A stretch of 55,427 nt of DNA from assembly GCA_002694745.1 (NCBI GenBank), contig NZMY01000028.1, positions 1-55,427 on the forward strand, in the 5' to 3' direction. A program made the position numbers and the translations under genes. Of this stretch, positions 1-8,347 are shown piece by piece (position 1 is the first letter of the stretch; each line of letters begins with the position of its first letter). The notes below the pieces were generated by a model that searched no databases, was not told where the DNA came from, and worked only from the letters and a program-made list of their open reading frames with translations. Origin of the DNA: Croceicoccus sp. (GTDB lineage: Bacteria > Pseudomonadota > Alphaproteobacteria > Sphingomonadales > Sphingomonadaceae).

Positions 1-70
1 GAATCACCTGATAAGCCGCGCAAATGCTTGGCTTTTTCAGGTCATCGGCGGAAAATGAGGGAAAGGGTGG

Positions 71-160
71 TGGCGGACAGGGTGGGATTCGAACCCACGG
101 TGAGCGTGAACCCACGGCGGTTTTCAAGACCGCTGCCTTAAACCACTCGGCCACCTGTCC
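71..160 (-). tRNA. tRNA-Ser (anticodon UGA)
   Basis: On the - strand the sequence opens with GGACAGG and closes with CCTGTCC, a perfect 7-bp acceptor stem, followed by discriminator G and an encoded CCA. The anticodon loop reads CTTGAAA, giving UGA. The long variable arm (about 90 nt overall) is typical of a class II serine tRNA, and the T arm has GGTTCGAATCC. The gene stands alone, facing away from the + strand genes that follow. Confidence 0.97.
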
Positions 161-278
161 GTGAAAAGCGCCGCTAGCGCCTTCTTTGGCGCTTGTCACC
201 TCTGCACTGCGGCTTGATCTGTCATCCATTGGTCGAATGATCGCATAGAGGCAATTCACACGCGGCTTTGCCTATGCC

Positions 279-1319
279 ATGACCCCGGCCATGACGATCG
301 TTACCCGCTTGACTGCCATCGCCGCGGCATTTGCCGCACTTCTGACGACCCAGACCGCTTTTGGGCAGGTCTATACGCAGGCCGGATTCGAAACCTATCT
401 GGCCGAAGTTGCCAGCAGGGCAAGAGCACAGGGCGTATCCGATCGCGCCATCCAGCAGGGGCTGTCGGGATTGACGATCAACACGCGGGTCGTTGAACTC
501 GACCGCCCGCAGGCGCCCGATCCGCCGGGATCGTCCTATCCGCCTTTCGCGCCCTATCGTGAGCGCCATGTCGACGCCGCGCGCATCAATGGCGGAAAGC
601 GCACCTATGCGGCCAGCGCCTCGCTGCTACCGTCGATCGAGCAGCGATACGGCGTGCCGGGCGAGATCCTGATAGCGATCTGGGGGCACGAGACGAATTA
701 CGGAAGCTATACCGGCACTTTCGATACGATCCGTTCGCTGGCGACGCTGGCCTATGAAGGACGCAGGCGGGACCTGTTCGAGGCCGAACTGATCGCGGCG
801 CTTAAGATGCTGGACCGCGGCGTGACGCGGCAGCAGCTGACGGGCAGCTGGGCCGGGGCCATCGGCAATCCGCAGTTCCTGCCCAGCGTGTGGCTGAGGG
901 TGGCGCAGGACGGCGACAACAATGGCACGCGTGACATTTGGAACAGCCGTGCGGACACGCTGGCATCGATCGCGAATTACTTCGTGAACGCCGGATGGCG
1001 CCGCGGAGAGCCATGGGGCGTGCCTGCCTATGTGCCGGGCAATTTCAATCGATCGGGCAATGTCAGCCGGCTCAATGCCCCGCGCTGCGAACGGGTGTTC
1101 GAACGGCACGGTCAATGGAAGACCGTCGCCGAATGGAAGGCCCTGGGGATCAGGCCGCAGGGCCGGATCGCCGACGACACGTTCGCGTTCCTGTTCGAAC
1201 CTGATGGGCCGGGGGCAACCGCCTATCTTCTGACCAGCAATTACCGGGTGATACTGGACTACAACTGTTCCAACTATTACGCACTTTCGGTAGGTCTTCT
1301 GGCAGACGCAATCCGCTGA
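279..1319 (+). CDS. Lytic murein transglycosylase, MltB/SLT_2 family
   Basis: The 346-residue product should cleave the MurNAc-GlcNAc bond of peptidoglycan non-hydrolytically in the periplasm. A hydrophobic signal segment occupies residues 10-28, with likely cleavage after AFG. The central domain has IAIWGHETNYG, whose Glu is the expected catalytic residue, and AIGNPQFLPS, both typical of MltB/SLT_2 proteins. The C-terminal part resembles the rest of the family but shows no lipobox, so a soluble periplasmic form is likely. A D,D-carboxypeptidase gene follows after 28 bases, so two peptidoglycan-modifying enzymes are probably co-transcribed. An in-frame ATG five codons downstream is an alternative start. 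Confidence 0.88.
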   Translation: MTPAMTIVTRLTAIAAAFAALLTTQTAFGQVYTQAGFETYLAEVASRARAQGVSDRAIQQGLSGLTINTRVVELDRPQAPDPPGSSYPPFAPYRERHVDAARINGGKRTYAASASLLPSIEQRYGVPGEILIAIWGHETNYGSYTGTFDTIRSLATLAYEGRRRDLFEAELIAALKMLDRGVTRQQLTGSWAGAIGNPQFLPSVWLRVAQDGDNNGTRDIWNSRADTLASIANYFVNAGWRRGEPWGVPAYVPGNFNRSGNVSRLNAPRCERVFERHGQWKTVAEWKALGIRPQGRIADDTFAFLFEPDGPGATAYLLTSNYRVILDYNCSNYYALSVGLLADAIR

Positions 1320-1347
1320 ACCGCGCGCTTTGCCGGCAGGAGCAGAC

Positions 1348-2550
1348 ATGAATTTTCGTATGGGACAGCGCCTCGTGGGCGCTTCGGCCGGCATTGCCCT
1401 GGCGTTTGCGCCCGCAATGCCCATGGCCCAGTCCGGTCGCGGCAATGCGGTGTCGGCGCAGACGCTCGATCCCGCGGCGCCTCCGATCCAGCAGGTGCCC
1501 ATCGCGCTGATCATGGATGCCGAGGCAGGGACGGCCTTCTACGCCAAGGACGCCGACCGGCGCTTCATTCCAGCCTCGCTGACCAAGTTGATGACGGTGT
1601 ACACCGCGTTCGAACTGCTGGAGCAGGGACGGCTGCGGCCTGAACAGCGCATGCCCGTATCCCCCCGCATCGCACGGGAGTGGAGCGGCAAGGGATCGAC
1701 CATGTTCTCGGTCGCGAACACGTCCTTGTCGGTGGATACGCTGCTCAAGGCCATTTTGACGGTATCCGCCAACGACGGCTGCGTCATTCTGGCCGAAGGC
1801 GCTGCCGGCAGTATCGAGGGTTGGACGGCCCTGATGAATGCCAATGCCGAAAAGCTTGGCATGGACGACAGCCATTTCAACACGCCGAACGGCTGGATGG
1901 ACGAGGGGCGTACCTATACCAGCGCGCGCGATCTGGCGACGCTGACGCGCTCCTTGCTGATGGAACATGGCGATCTCTATCGCCGCTATTTTGCCTTGCC
2001 CTCGTTCAGCTATAACAAGATCACGCAGAAAAACCGCAATCCGATCCTGGGCTATGTCGAGGGCGCGGACGGGCTGAAGACCGGTTTCACCAACGAGGCG
2101 GGCTATGGCTTCGTGGGATCGGCAGAGCGTGACGGAAGACGCCTGATCATGGTGCTGGGCGGCGCGGAATCGAGCAGTCAGCGCAAGCAGGTTGCCCGCG
2201 ATTTCATCGAATGGGGCTTCGCCGCCTGGGACGCCCAGCGCATTTACGGCAAGGGCCAGCCGGTCGGTCAGGTCGACGTTCAGGGCGGCGCAAGCCGGCA
2301 TGTCGCGGTGGCTCCCGCCGGTCCCGTGAACATCTCGGTCCCGCACGGCGAAAAGGGCGATGTTGACGTTATCATGCGCTATAACGGTCCCGTCGCCGCG
2401 CCGATCAGCAAGGGACAGCGCGTCGGCGAGCTTGTCGTAACGCGCGAAGGCCTGTCCCCGGCGCGCTTCGACCTCGTCGCGACCGAAGAGGTAGGCGAGG
2501 CGAATGCGATGCAGCGGCTTCGCAACGGTCTGCTGGGGCTGTTCGGGTGA
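1348..2550 (+). CDS. dacA: D-alanyl-D-alanine carboxypeptidase (PBP5/6 type, class C LMW PBP)
   Basis: This enzyme removes the terminal D-Ala from peptidoglycan pentapeptides at the outer face of the inner membrane. All three penicillin-binding motifs are visible: SLTK (Ser77 and Lys80), SAND and LKTGFTNEAG. A signal peptide covers about residues 1-27. The C-terminus carries a PBP5_C-like beta domain and ends in an amphipathic stretch (EANAMQRLRNGLLGLFG) that would anchor it to the membrane. I chose the ATG at 1348, which is preceded by GGCAGGAGC; an in-frame TTG at 1330 adds six residues but has no ribosome site. The stop overlaps the GTG of tmk, implying translational coupling. Confidence 0.92.
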   Translation: MNFRMGQRLVGASAGIALAFAPAMPMAQSGRGNAVSAQTLDPAAPPIQQVPIALIMDAEAGTAFYAKDADRRFIPASLTKLMTVYTAFELLEQGRLRPEQRMPVSPRIAREWSGKGSTMFSVANTSLSVDTLLKAILTVSANDGCVILAEGAAGSIEGWTALMNANAEKLGMDDSHFNTPNGWMDEGRTYTSARDLATLTRSLLMEHGDLYRRYFALPSFSYNKITQKNRNPILGYVEGADGLKTGFTNEAGYGFVGSAERDGRRLIMVLGGAESSSQRKQVARDFIEWGFAAWDAQRIYGKGQPVGQVDVQGGASRHVAVAPAGPVNISVPHGEKGDVDVIMRYNGPVAAPISKGQRVGELVVTREGLSPARFDLVATEEVGEANAMQRLRNGLLGLFG

Positions 2551-3191
2551 GCGCACCGGCTTCGAGAGGGCGGTTTATTGCCTTCGAAGGCGGGGAGGGG
2601 GCCGGAAAGACGACCCAGTCGCGCTTGCTTGCCGATGCTCTCGAACGGCTTGGTATAGCGGCGCTGACGACGCGCGAACCGGGCGGAACGCCGGGTGCAG
2701 AGGCGCTTCGCGGTCTGCTTCTGGATCCCGAACTGGATTGGGGTGCGCGGGCCGAGGCACTGCTGTTTGCGGCAGCGCGTAGCGATCATGTCGAAAAGCT
2801 GATCGAACCGGCGCTGGCTGCCGGGCAATGGGTTATCTGTGACCGGTTCCTCGATTCCAGCCGTGCCTATCAGGGCGGGGCGGGCGGCGTTGATGACGAT
2901 GATGTTCTTGCGCTTCATGCCATCGGCAGCGGCGGCCTGCTGCCCGACCTGACCATATTGATCGACCTTGCTCCTGCGGAATCCGCCAAACGCGCGAAGA
3001 TCCGAGACGGAAACGCCTCGGACCGAATCGGCGCCAAGGACGAGGCCTATCATGCAGCAGTGCGCGAGCGGTTCGAACTGATTGCCACCGACGCCGCGAA
3101 CCGGTTTGTTCGGATCGACGGATCGGGCGATCCGGGCGATGTGCATGCCCGGATCATGCAGGCCATCGTGCCGCTTGTGGAGGAAGCATGA
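2547..3191 (+). CDS. tmk: Thymidylate kinase
   Basis: Phosphorylates dTMP to dTDP with ATP in the cytoplasm, an essential step of dTTP synthesis. The 214-residue protein is of normal length. The P-loop EGGEGAGKTTQ lies near residue 15, followed by REPGGTPGAE and the DR motif CDRFLDSSRAYQG, all standard for Tmk. Translation starts at a GTG overlapping the dacA stop and ends overlapping the ATG of holB (ATGA). tmk-holB is a common pairing in proteobacteria and links nucleotide supply to the replisome. Confidence 0.97.
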   Translation: MSAPASRGRFIAFEGGEGAGKTTQSRLLADALERLGIAALTTREPGGTPGAEALRGLLLDPELDWGARAEALLFAAARSDHVEKLIEPALAAGQWVICDRFLDSSRAYQGGAGGVDDDDVLALHAIGSGGLLPDLTILIDLAPAESAKRAKIRDGNASDRIGAKDEAYHAAVRERFELIATDAANRFVRIDGSGDPGDVHARIMQAIVPLVEEA

Positions 3192-4153
3192 TCGAGGCAT
3201 CGAGAATGCTCGGCCACGAGGCAGCTTGGGAAAGCTGGCGTGCGGCGATGCATGGGGAGCGCATGCATCATGCCTGGCTGCTTTCGGGCCGGCGGGGTCT
3301 TGGCAAGGCCAGCTTCGCGAAACAGGCCGCATCGGAAATGGTCGCGCAGCGGGGCGTGCCCCAGCCCGAAGTTGACGCGCATCCGGATATACTCGTGCTC
3401 GAAACCCTGCCTTCCAGCAGCGACGAGGAAAAGAAGCGGCAGGAAGGCAAGCCCTATACGCGCAAGCGCAGCATCAGCGTCGACCAGATCCGCGCCATGC
3501 AGCGCCGTTTGACGACCCGCCCGACCCTGGGCCCTCGCCGGGCAGTAATTATCGATTCTGCCGACGATCTCGAGAAGTCTGGCGTAAACGCCTTGCTCAA
3601 GAGCCTCGAAGAGCCGCCCGTTGGCACGATCTTTCTGCTCGTCGCGCATCGACCGGGAGGCTTGTTGCCGACGGTCCGGTCGCGCTGCCGCCAGCTGCGT
3701 TTCCATGGGCTGAGAGACAGCGATCTGGAGAGGATCCTGACGGAACACGAGCCCTCGCTGTCGCCTGACCTCATGAGCGCGGCCATCGAAGCCGCGCAAG
3801 GCTCACCCGGTGCCGCGCTTTCTTTCATCGATGACGAATTGGCCCCGATTGCGAAAGAGCTTCGCAGCATCATCGTGAATGGTGACACGGATTTCGCCCG
3901 GAGAGGTGCCTTGGCCGCCGCGATCGGAACGCGCCCGGATCGCGAGCGTCTGCTCGCCAGCGTGCGCCTTGCCCGCAATTTGTGTGCCGGACATGCGCGG
4001 CAAGCGCCCCGCGAGAAGCGTGCCGCGCTGATCGATGCCCACGACCGACTGCTCAACCTCGGCCGCGAAATTCCCTATGCGAATTTCGATCCCGGACTGA
4101 CCGTCGTGGAAATTGGCGGGTTGCTGGCAGGCGCTGCGACACCTAAGGGTTAG
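3188..4153 (+). CDS. holB: DNA polymerase III subunit delta'
   Basis: Part of the clamp-loader complex that opens and loads the beta sliding clamp. The 321-residue protein has the truncated AAA+ fold expected of delta': HHAWLLSGRRGLGKASFAKQ stands in for a P-loop, SVDQIRAMQR precedes the remnant Walker B region, and NALLKSLEEPP and the sensor region VRSRCRQL follow. The start ATG overlaps the tmk stop. The 66 bases to metG contain a bulged hairpin (4161-4187), so metG may be partly separately expressed. Confidence 0.93.
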   Translation: MIEASRMLGHEAAWESWRAAMHGERMHHAWLLSGRRGLGKASFAKQAASEMVAQRGVPQPEVDAHPDILVLETLPSSSDEEKKRQEGKPYTRKRSISVDQIRAMQRRLTTRPTLGPRRAVIIDSADDLEKSGVNALLKSLEEPPVGTIFLLVAHRPGGLLPTVRSRCRQLRFHGLRDSDLERILTEHEPSLSPDLMSAAIEAAQGSPGAALSFIDDELAPIAKELRSIIVNGDTDFARRGALAAAIGTRPDRERLLASVRLARNLCAGHARQAPREKRAALIDAHDRLLNLGREIPYANFDPGLTVVEIGGLLAGAATPKG

Positions 4154-4160
4154 CGAAAAT

Positions 4161-4187
4161 CGCGAGCCCGCAAGGGCGGGTTTCGCG
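4161..4187 (+). terminator. Bulged hairpin between holB and metG
   Basis: CGCGAGCCCGC (4161-4171) can pair with GCGGGTTTCGCG (4176-4187) through one bulged T. Only three T residues are present, inside the stem, so any terminator or attenuator role is weakly supported. Confidence 0.3.
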
Positions 4188-4219
4188 CGATCTATCCAGT
4201 TGAGAAAGTCAGGGGCCAA

Positions 4220-5785
4220 ATGGCCGATCCTTATTACATCACGACCGCCATTCACTATCCGAATGGCAAGCCGCATATCGGCCACGCGTATGAGACCATC
4301 GCCGCCGATGTCATCGCCCGTTTCCAGCGTGCGTCGGGGCGCGAAGTCCGCTTCCAGACCGGAACCGACGAACATGGCCTGAAAATGGCGCAAAAGGCCC
4401 GTGAACTGCAAGTCACTCCGCGGGACCTTTGCGATGAAATGTCGACGCATTTCCGTGACTTGTTTGGACGTCTTGATATTTCATACGACAATTTCATTCG
4501 CACGACGGACTCTTCGCATCATCGCGCCAGCCAAGCTCTTTGGCAGGCGATGGAAACGAACGGCGACCTGTATCTTGACCGATACGAAGGATGGTATTCC
4601 ATCCGCGACGAAGCCTATTACGACGAAAGCGAGCTGAGCGAGGGCGAGGGCGGCGTAAAGCTGTCGCCCCAGGGAACGCCCGTCGAGTGGACGGTCGAGG
4701 AAAGCTGGTTCTTCCGCCTGTCGAAATATGCCGAGCCGCTGCTGGCACTTTACCGCGACAACCCCGGTTTCATCCAACCCGACAGCCGCCGCAACGAAGT
4801 GATGCGCTTTGTCGAGGGCGGCCTCAGGGATTTGTCGGTGTCTCGCACCAGTTTCGATTGGGGCGTGAAGGTGCCCGGGGCCGACGAGCATGTGATGTAC
4901 GTCTGGGTCGATGCGCTGACCAACTATCTCACCGGTCTGGGCTATCCGGATGAGACGCCTGATCTGGATAAATTCTGGCCTGCCGACCTTCATCTGATCG
5001 GCAAGGACATCGTGCGCTTTCACGCGGTGTACTGGCCGGCCTTTCTGATGAGCGCGGGCCTGCCCGTGCCAAAGCAGGTGTTCGGACACGGCTTCCTGCT
5101 GAACCGCGGGAAGAAGGAATCGAAGTCGCTCGGCAATGTGACCGATCCGGTGATGCTGATCGAGCAGTTCGGGGTCGATCCTTTGCGCTATTTCCTGATG
5201 CGCGAGATCGCGTTCGGACAGGACGGCAGCTATTCGCCCGAGGCTATCGTGACGCGTTCCAATGCAGAGCTGGCGAACAGCTTCGGCAATCTGGCGCAGC
5301 GTACATTATCCATGATATTTAAGAATCTGGATGGCGCTATTGATGCCGGAATACAGGAAAACGATGCCGATGCCGCATTGCTCGCCAATGTGCGCGAGGG
5401 TATCGCCGGATTGCGCACCGCCTTCGAAAAGCTGTCCTTCAGCGAAGGTCTCGAAGCCTGGATCAAGGCCGTTTTTGCCTGCAACGCCTATGTCGACGAA
5501 ATGGCGCCGTGGGCGCTGCGCAAGACGGATCCGGATCGGATGGCGGTCGTACTCAACATCCTGTTCCGCTGCGTGCGCGATCTTGCCATCGCCGTTCGCC
5601 CGGTCGTCCCCGGTTCGATCGACAGGCTGCTCGACCAGATGGGTGTTCCAGACAGCGAGCGAGATTTTTCGGCGCTCGATGACCAGACATGGTTCGAACG
5701 TCTGGCCGAAAGCGGGTTCAAGGTGGACAAACCGGAAGGCGTGTTCCCAAGGGTCGAGCTTCCGCAAACGGAGGACGCCGTTTGA
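4220..5785 (+). CDS. metG: Methionyl-tRNA synthetase
   Basis: Charges tRNA-Met with methionine. The 521-residue protein has the class I HIGH motif (KPHIGHAYE), FQTGTDEHG, and a KMSKS equivalent that reads KESKS (residues 299-303). No paired cysteines occur between the two motifs, so it belongs to the short form without the zinc knuckle and without a C-terminal tRNA-binding dimer domain, as is usual in alphaproteobacteria and mitochondria. The stop overlaps the start of tatD (TGATG), as often seen for metG-tatD in many bacteria. Confidence 0.96.
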   Translation: MADPYYITTAIHYPNGKPHIGHAYETIAADVIARFQRASGREVRFQTGTDEHGLKMAQKARELQVTPRDLCDEMSTHFRDLFGRLDISYDNFIRTTDSSHHRASQALWQAMETNGDLYLDRYEGWYSIRDEAYYDESELSEGEGGVKLSPQGTPVEWTVEESWFFRLSKYAEPLLALYRDNPGFIQPDSRRNEVMRFVEGGLRDLSVSRTSFDWGVKVPGADEHVMYVWVDALTNYLTGLGYPDETPDLDKFWPADLHLIGKDIVRFHAVYWPAFLMSAGLPVPKQVFGHGFLLNRGKKESKSLGNVTDPVMLIEQFGVDPLRYFLMREIAFGQDGSYSPEAIVTRSNAELANSFGNLAQRTLSMIFKNLDGAIDAGIQENDADAALLANVREGIAGLRTAFEKLSFSEGLEAWIKAVFACNAYVDEMAPWALRKTDPDRMAVVLNILFRCVRDLAIAVRPVVPGSIDRLLDQMGVPDSERDFSALDDQTWFERLAESGFKVDKPEGVFPRVELPQTEDAV

Positions 5786-6561
5786 TGCTCATCGATTCCC
5801 ATTGTCATCTGAACTACAAGGGGCTGATCGAACGCCAGGCTGACGTGCTGGCACAAGCGCGTGCGCGCGGTATCGGTGGCTTCCTCAACATCTCGACCCG
5901 GCAGAGCGAATGGGGCGACGTGATCGCGACGGCCGAGCGGGAAGCCGATGTCTGGGCCAGCGTGGGCATCCATCCGCATGAGGCGGACAAACATGCCGAT
6001 CTGAGCGCGGACCAACTGCTGGCGGCAACGGACCACGAGCGTGTGATCGCAATCGGCGAAACCGGGCTGGATTATTATTACGACCATTCGGATCGTGACG
6101 CCCAGCGCCGTCTTTTCCGCATGCATATCGATGTCGCTCGCAAAACGGGCTTGCCGGTCATCATCCATACGCGGGACGCAGAGGAAGACACGCTCGGTAT
6201 CTTGAAGGACGAGATGGGGAAGGGGGCGTTTCCGGCCCTCATCCATTGCTTCACCGCGTCGCGTGAGTTCGGCGAACAGGTTCTGGAACTGGGCCTCACC
6301 ATTTCCATTTCGGGTATCGTGACGTTCAAGAACGCGGCCGACTTGCAGGAAACCGTGAAGTCCGTCCCGGCAGACCGTTTGCTGGTGGAAACCGATGCGC
6401 CTTTTCTGGCGCCCGTCCCGCACCGGGGAAGCACATGCGAGCCGGCGTTTGTCGTGGATACGGCTGAATTCGTGGCGCGCCTCAGGGGTGTGAGAACGGA
6501 GCAATTGGCACAAACGACGACGGATAATTTCAAGCGCCTGTTCAGCAAGGCGGCGCTGTGA
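5785..6561 (+). CDS. TatD-family metal-dependent deoxyribonuclease/hydrolase (YcfH-like)
   Basis: Predicted cytoplasmic TIM-barrel metallohydrolase of 258 residues. It begins MLIDSHCHLNY, whose two His residues bind metal, and continues with SVGIHPHEAD, AIGETGLDYYYDHSD, PVIIHTRDAEED, LIHCFTAS and LVETDAPFLAP, the ordered TatD metal-ligand motifs. Family members act as 3'-5' DNA exonucleases or D-aminoacyl-type hydrolases; the exact substrate cannot be read here. I used the ATG overlapping the metG stop. The frame is open further upstream inside metG, but without homology. The stop overlaps the GTG of the next gene. Confidence 0.93.
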   Translation: MLIDSHCHLNYKGLIERQADVLAQARARGIGGFLNISTRQSEWGDVIATAEREADVWASVGIHPHEADKHADLSADQLLAATDHERVIAIGETGLDYYYDHSDRDAQRRLFRMHIDVARKTGLPVIIHTRDAEEDTLGILKDEMGKGAFPALIHCFTASREFGEQVLELGLTISISGIVTFKNAADLQETVKSVPADRLLVETDAPFLAPVPHRGSTCEPAFVVDTAEFVARLRGVRTEQLAQTTTDNFKRLFSKAAL

Positions 6562-7325
6562 AGCTGACAATACTGGGATCGGGCACGTCGACCGGTGTTC
6601 CTCGCATCGGCAATGACTGGGGCGATTGCGACCCTGAGGAACCACGGAACAGGCGTAGCCGGGTTTCCGTCGCGATCGAGACCGATGACGGCCAGCGCAT
6701 CCTGATCGATACGTCGCCCGATCTGCGGCAGCAATTGCTCTCCAACGACATAGACCGGATCGACGCGGTTTTCTGGACCCATGATCATGCCGATCATTGT
6801 CACGGAATCGACGATATGCGCGTCCTGCGATATGGTCGCGGCGGACCCATTCCGGGTTTCGCGAGCGAGGTGACGGTGCAGCGTCTGCGGCGCCGGTTCG
6901 ACTATGTCTTCGCCGGCCAGTTCGGCTATCCCACGATTGTCAATCTTGAGCCACTGGACCGGTTGCGGATGATTTGCGGCTTGTCGGTTGCTTGGTGCGA
7001 AATGCCGCACGGACCGGTGAAGAGTACCGCATTTCGCTTCGATAGTTTCGATAAGTCAGTGGTTTATGCGACGGACTTCAGCGAAATAACGACGGACATG
7101 GTATCGCTGATGGATGGCTGTGACCTGCTGGTGGTTGATTGCCTCAGAAGGGATCCGCATCCGACGCATGCGCACCTGGGCATGGCGCTGGAACTGGCCG
7201 AACGGGTCAAAGCTGGCAAGGTCGTCCTGACGCATCTCGACAAGAGCATGGATTATCGAACGCTGGGTGAAGATTTGCCGCGCAATGTCGAGGTTGGCTA
7301 CGACGGTATGCAGATAAGGCCATGA
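6558..7325 (+). CDS. MBL-fold metallohydrolase (PhnP-like phosphodiesterase family)
   Basis: A 255-residue metallo-beta-lactamase-fold enzyme with TSTGVPRIGNDWG near the N-terminus, the metal motif HDHADHCHGIDD (TH-x-H-x-DH class) and later GPVKSTAFRFD, YATDFSE and HPTHAHLGMALEL. This pattern fits the PhnP/YcbX-like branch that hydrolyses cyclic phosphodiesters, but it lies far from any phn genes, so the substrate is open. It starts at a GTG overlapping the tatD stop and ends overlapping the next small gene. metG-tatD-MBL is a conserved alphaproteobacterial unit. Confidence 0.88.
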   Translation: MKLTILGSGTSTGVPRIGNDWGDCDPEEPRNRRSRVSVAIETDDGQRILIDTSPDLRQQLLSNDIDRIDAVFWTHDHADHCHGIDDMRVLRYGRGGPIPGFASEVTVQRLRRRFDYVFAGQFGYPTIVNLEPLDRLRMICGLSVAWCEMPHGPVKSTAFRFDSFDKSVVYATDFSEITTDMVSLMDGCDLLVVDCLRRDPHPTHAHLGMALELAERVKAGKVVLTHLDKSMDYRTLGEDLPRNVEVGYDGMQIRP

Positions 7326-7492
7326 CGACGCTGGCGCTCGTCTCGCTAATCAGCCTTCTTGGGTGGCTTGTGCTGATGATCGGTTCGTGGCGTTCGCACC
7401 GAGTCAGTCGCTCCGCGACAATCCGAATGGTGTTGATCTGGGTCGGCATATTTTTGGCGATCACGCTGGTGATGGGGCTGATTACGTCCTGA
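7322..7492 (+). CDS. Small two-helix membrane protein, function unknown
   Basis: A 56-codon reading frame starts with ATG overlapping the stop of the MBL gene (CATGA). The product begins MTTLALVSLISLLGWLVLMI, has a basic linker (RSHRVSRS) and a second hydrophobic segment VLIWVGIFLAITLVMGLIT. That gives two transmembrane helices with a positively charged loop, placed inside by the positive-inside rule. Translational coupling and the clean hydrophobic pattern support a real gene despite its size. I do not recognise a family. Confidence 0.72.
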   Translation: MTTLALVSLISLLGWLVLMIGSWRSHRVSRSATIRMVLIWVGIFLAITLVMGLITS

Positions 7493-7555
7493 TCGTCCAC
7501 GGCCATGTCGCGAGTAATTTTACATAATATAGATTATCGTCCCTGAGGTTTTCGC

Positions 7556-8347
7556 ATGTCCACGACCGAACCCGTCGCCCGCCTGCTCGCCATCATGGCG
7601 CGCCTTCGTGACCCGGTGAATGGATGCGAATGGGATGTCGCTCAAAACTTCTCATCGATTGCGCCCTATACGATCGAGGAAGCCTACGAAGTCGCCGACG
7701 CGATTGCGCGCAGCGACTTGGCCGATCTGCGGGACGAATTGGGCGACCTTCTTCTCCAGGTCGTTTTTCATGCACGAATGGCCGAGGAAGCCGGCGCGTT
7801 TGACTTTGCCGATGTCGCAGCGTCGATCGCCGACAAGATGGAGCGGCGTCATCCGCATATCTTCGCGGGCCAGCAAGCCGACGGAACCCAAACCATCAAG
7901 GCCAATTGGGAGCGGTTGAAGGCCGAGGAACGCGCCGAGAAGTCCCAGACAGGCGCGTTGGATGGCGTGGCACTGGCTTATCCTGCCCTGATGCGTGCCG
8001 AAAAACTGCAGAAACGTGCTGCCCGGGTCGGTTTCGATTGGCCGGACACGGTTGGCGCGGCGGATAAGTTGCACGAGGAAATAGCGGAGTTCGCCTCCGC
8101 CGACACCGAAGAAGAGCGGGTCGAGGAAGGCGGCGACCTGTTGTTCGCGGCGGTCAATTTCCTTCGCAAGAACGGCGTCTCGGCCGAGGAAGCGTTGCGC
8201 GTTGCCAATCTGAAGTTCGAGCGCCGCTTCGCCGGCATGGAAACCCTTGCCGCAAGCGAAGACCGCGAGTTTTCAGCGCTCGACCTGCAGGCACAGGACG
8301 AATTGTGGAACCGCGTCAAGGCCGGGGAAAAAGGCCGCGCAACCTAA
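7556..8347 (+). CDS. mazG: Nucleoside triphosphate pyrophosphohydrolase MazG
   Basis: Hydrolyses NTPs to NMP and PPi, a house-cleaning or stringent-response-linked activity. The 263-residue protein contains two MazG domains. The first includes CEWDVAQNFSSIAPYTIEEAYE and the metal-binding ELGDLLLQVVFH. The second contains EEIAEFASADTEEERVEEGGDLLFAAVNFLRK. The start ATG follows CCTGAGG. The stop overlaps the end of the convergent hflX by four bases. Confidence 0.94.
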   Translation: MSTTEPVARLLAIMARLRDPVNGCEWDVAQNFSSIAPYTIEEAYEVADAIARSDLADLRDELGDLLLQVVFHARMAEEAGAFDFADVAASIADKMERRHPHIFAGQQADGTQTIKANWERLKAEERAEKSQTGALDGVALAYPALMRAEKLQKRAARVGFDWPDTVGAADKLHEEIAEFASADTEEERVEEGGDLLFAAVNFLRKNGVSAEEALRVANLKFERRFAGMETLAASEDREFSALDLQAQDELWNRVKAGEKGRAT

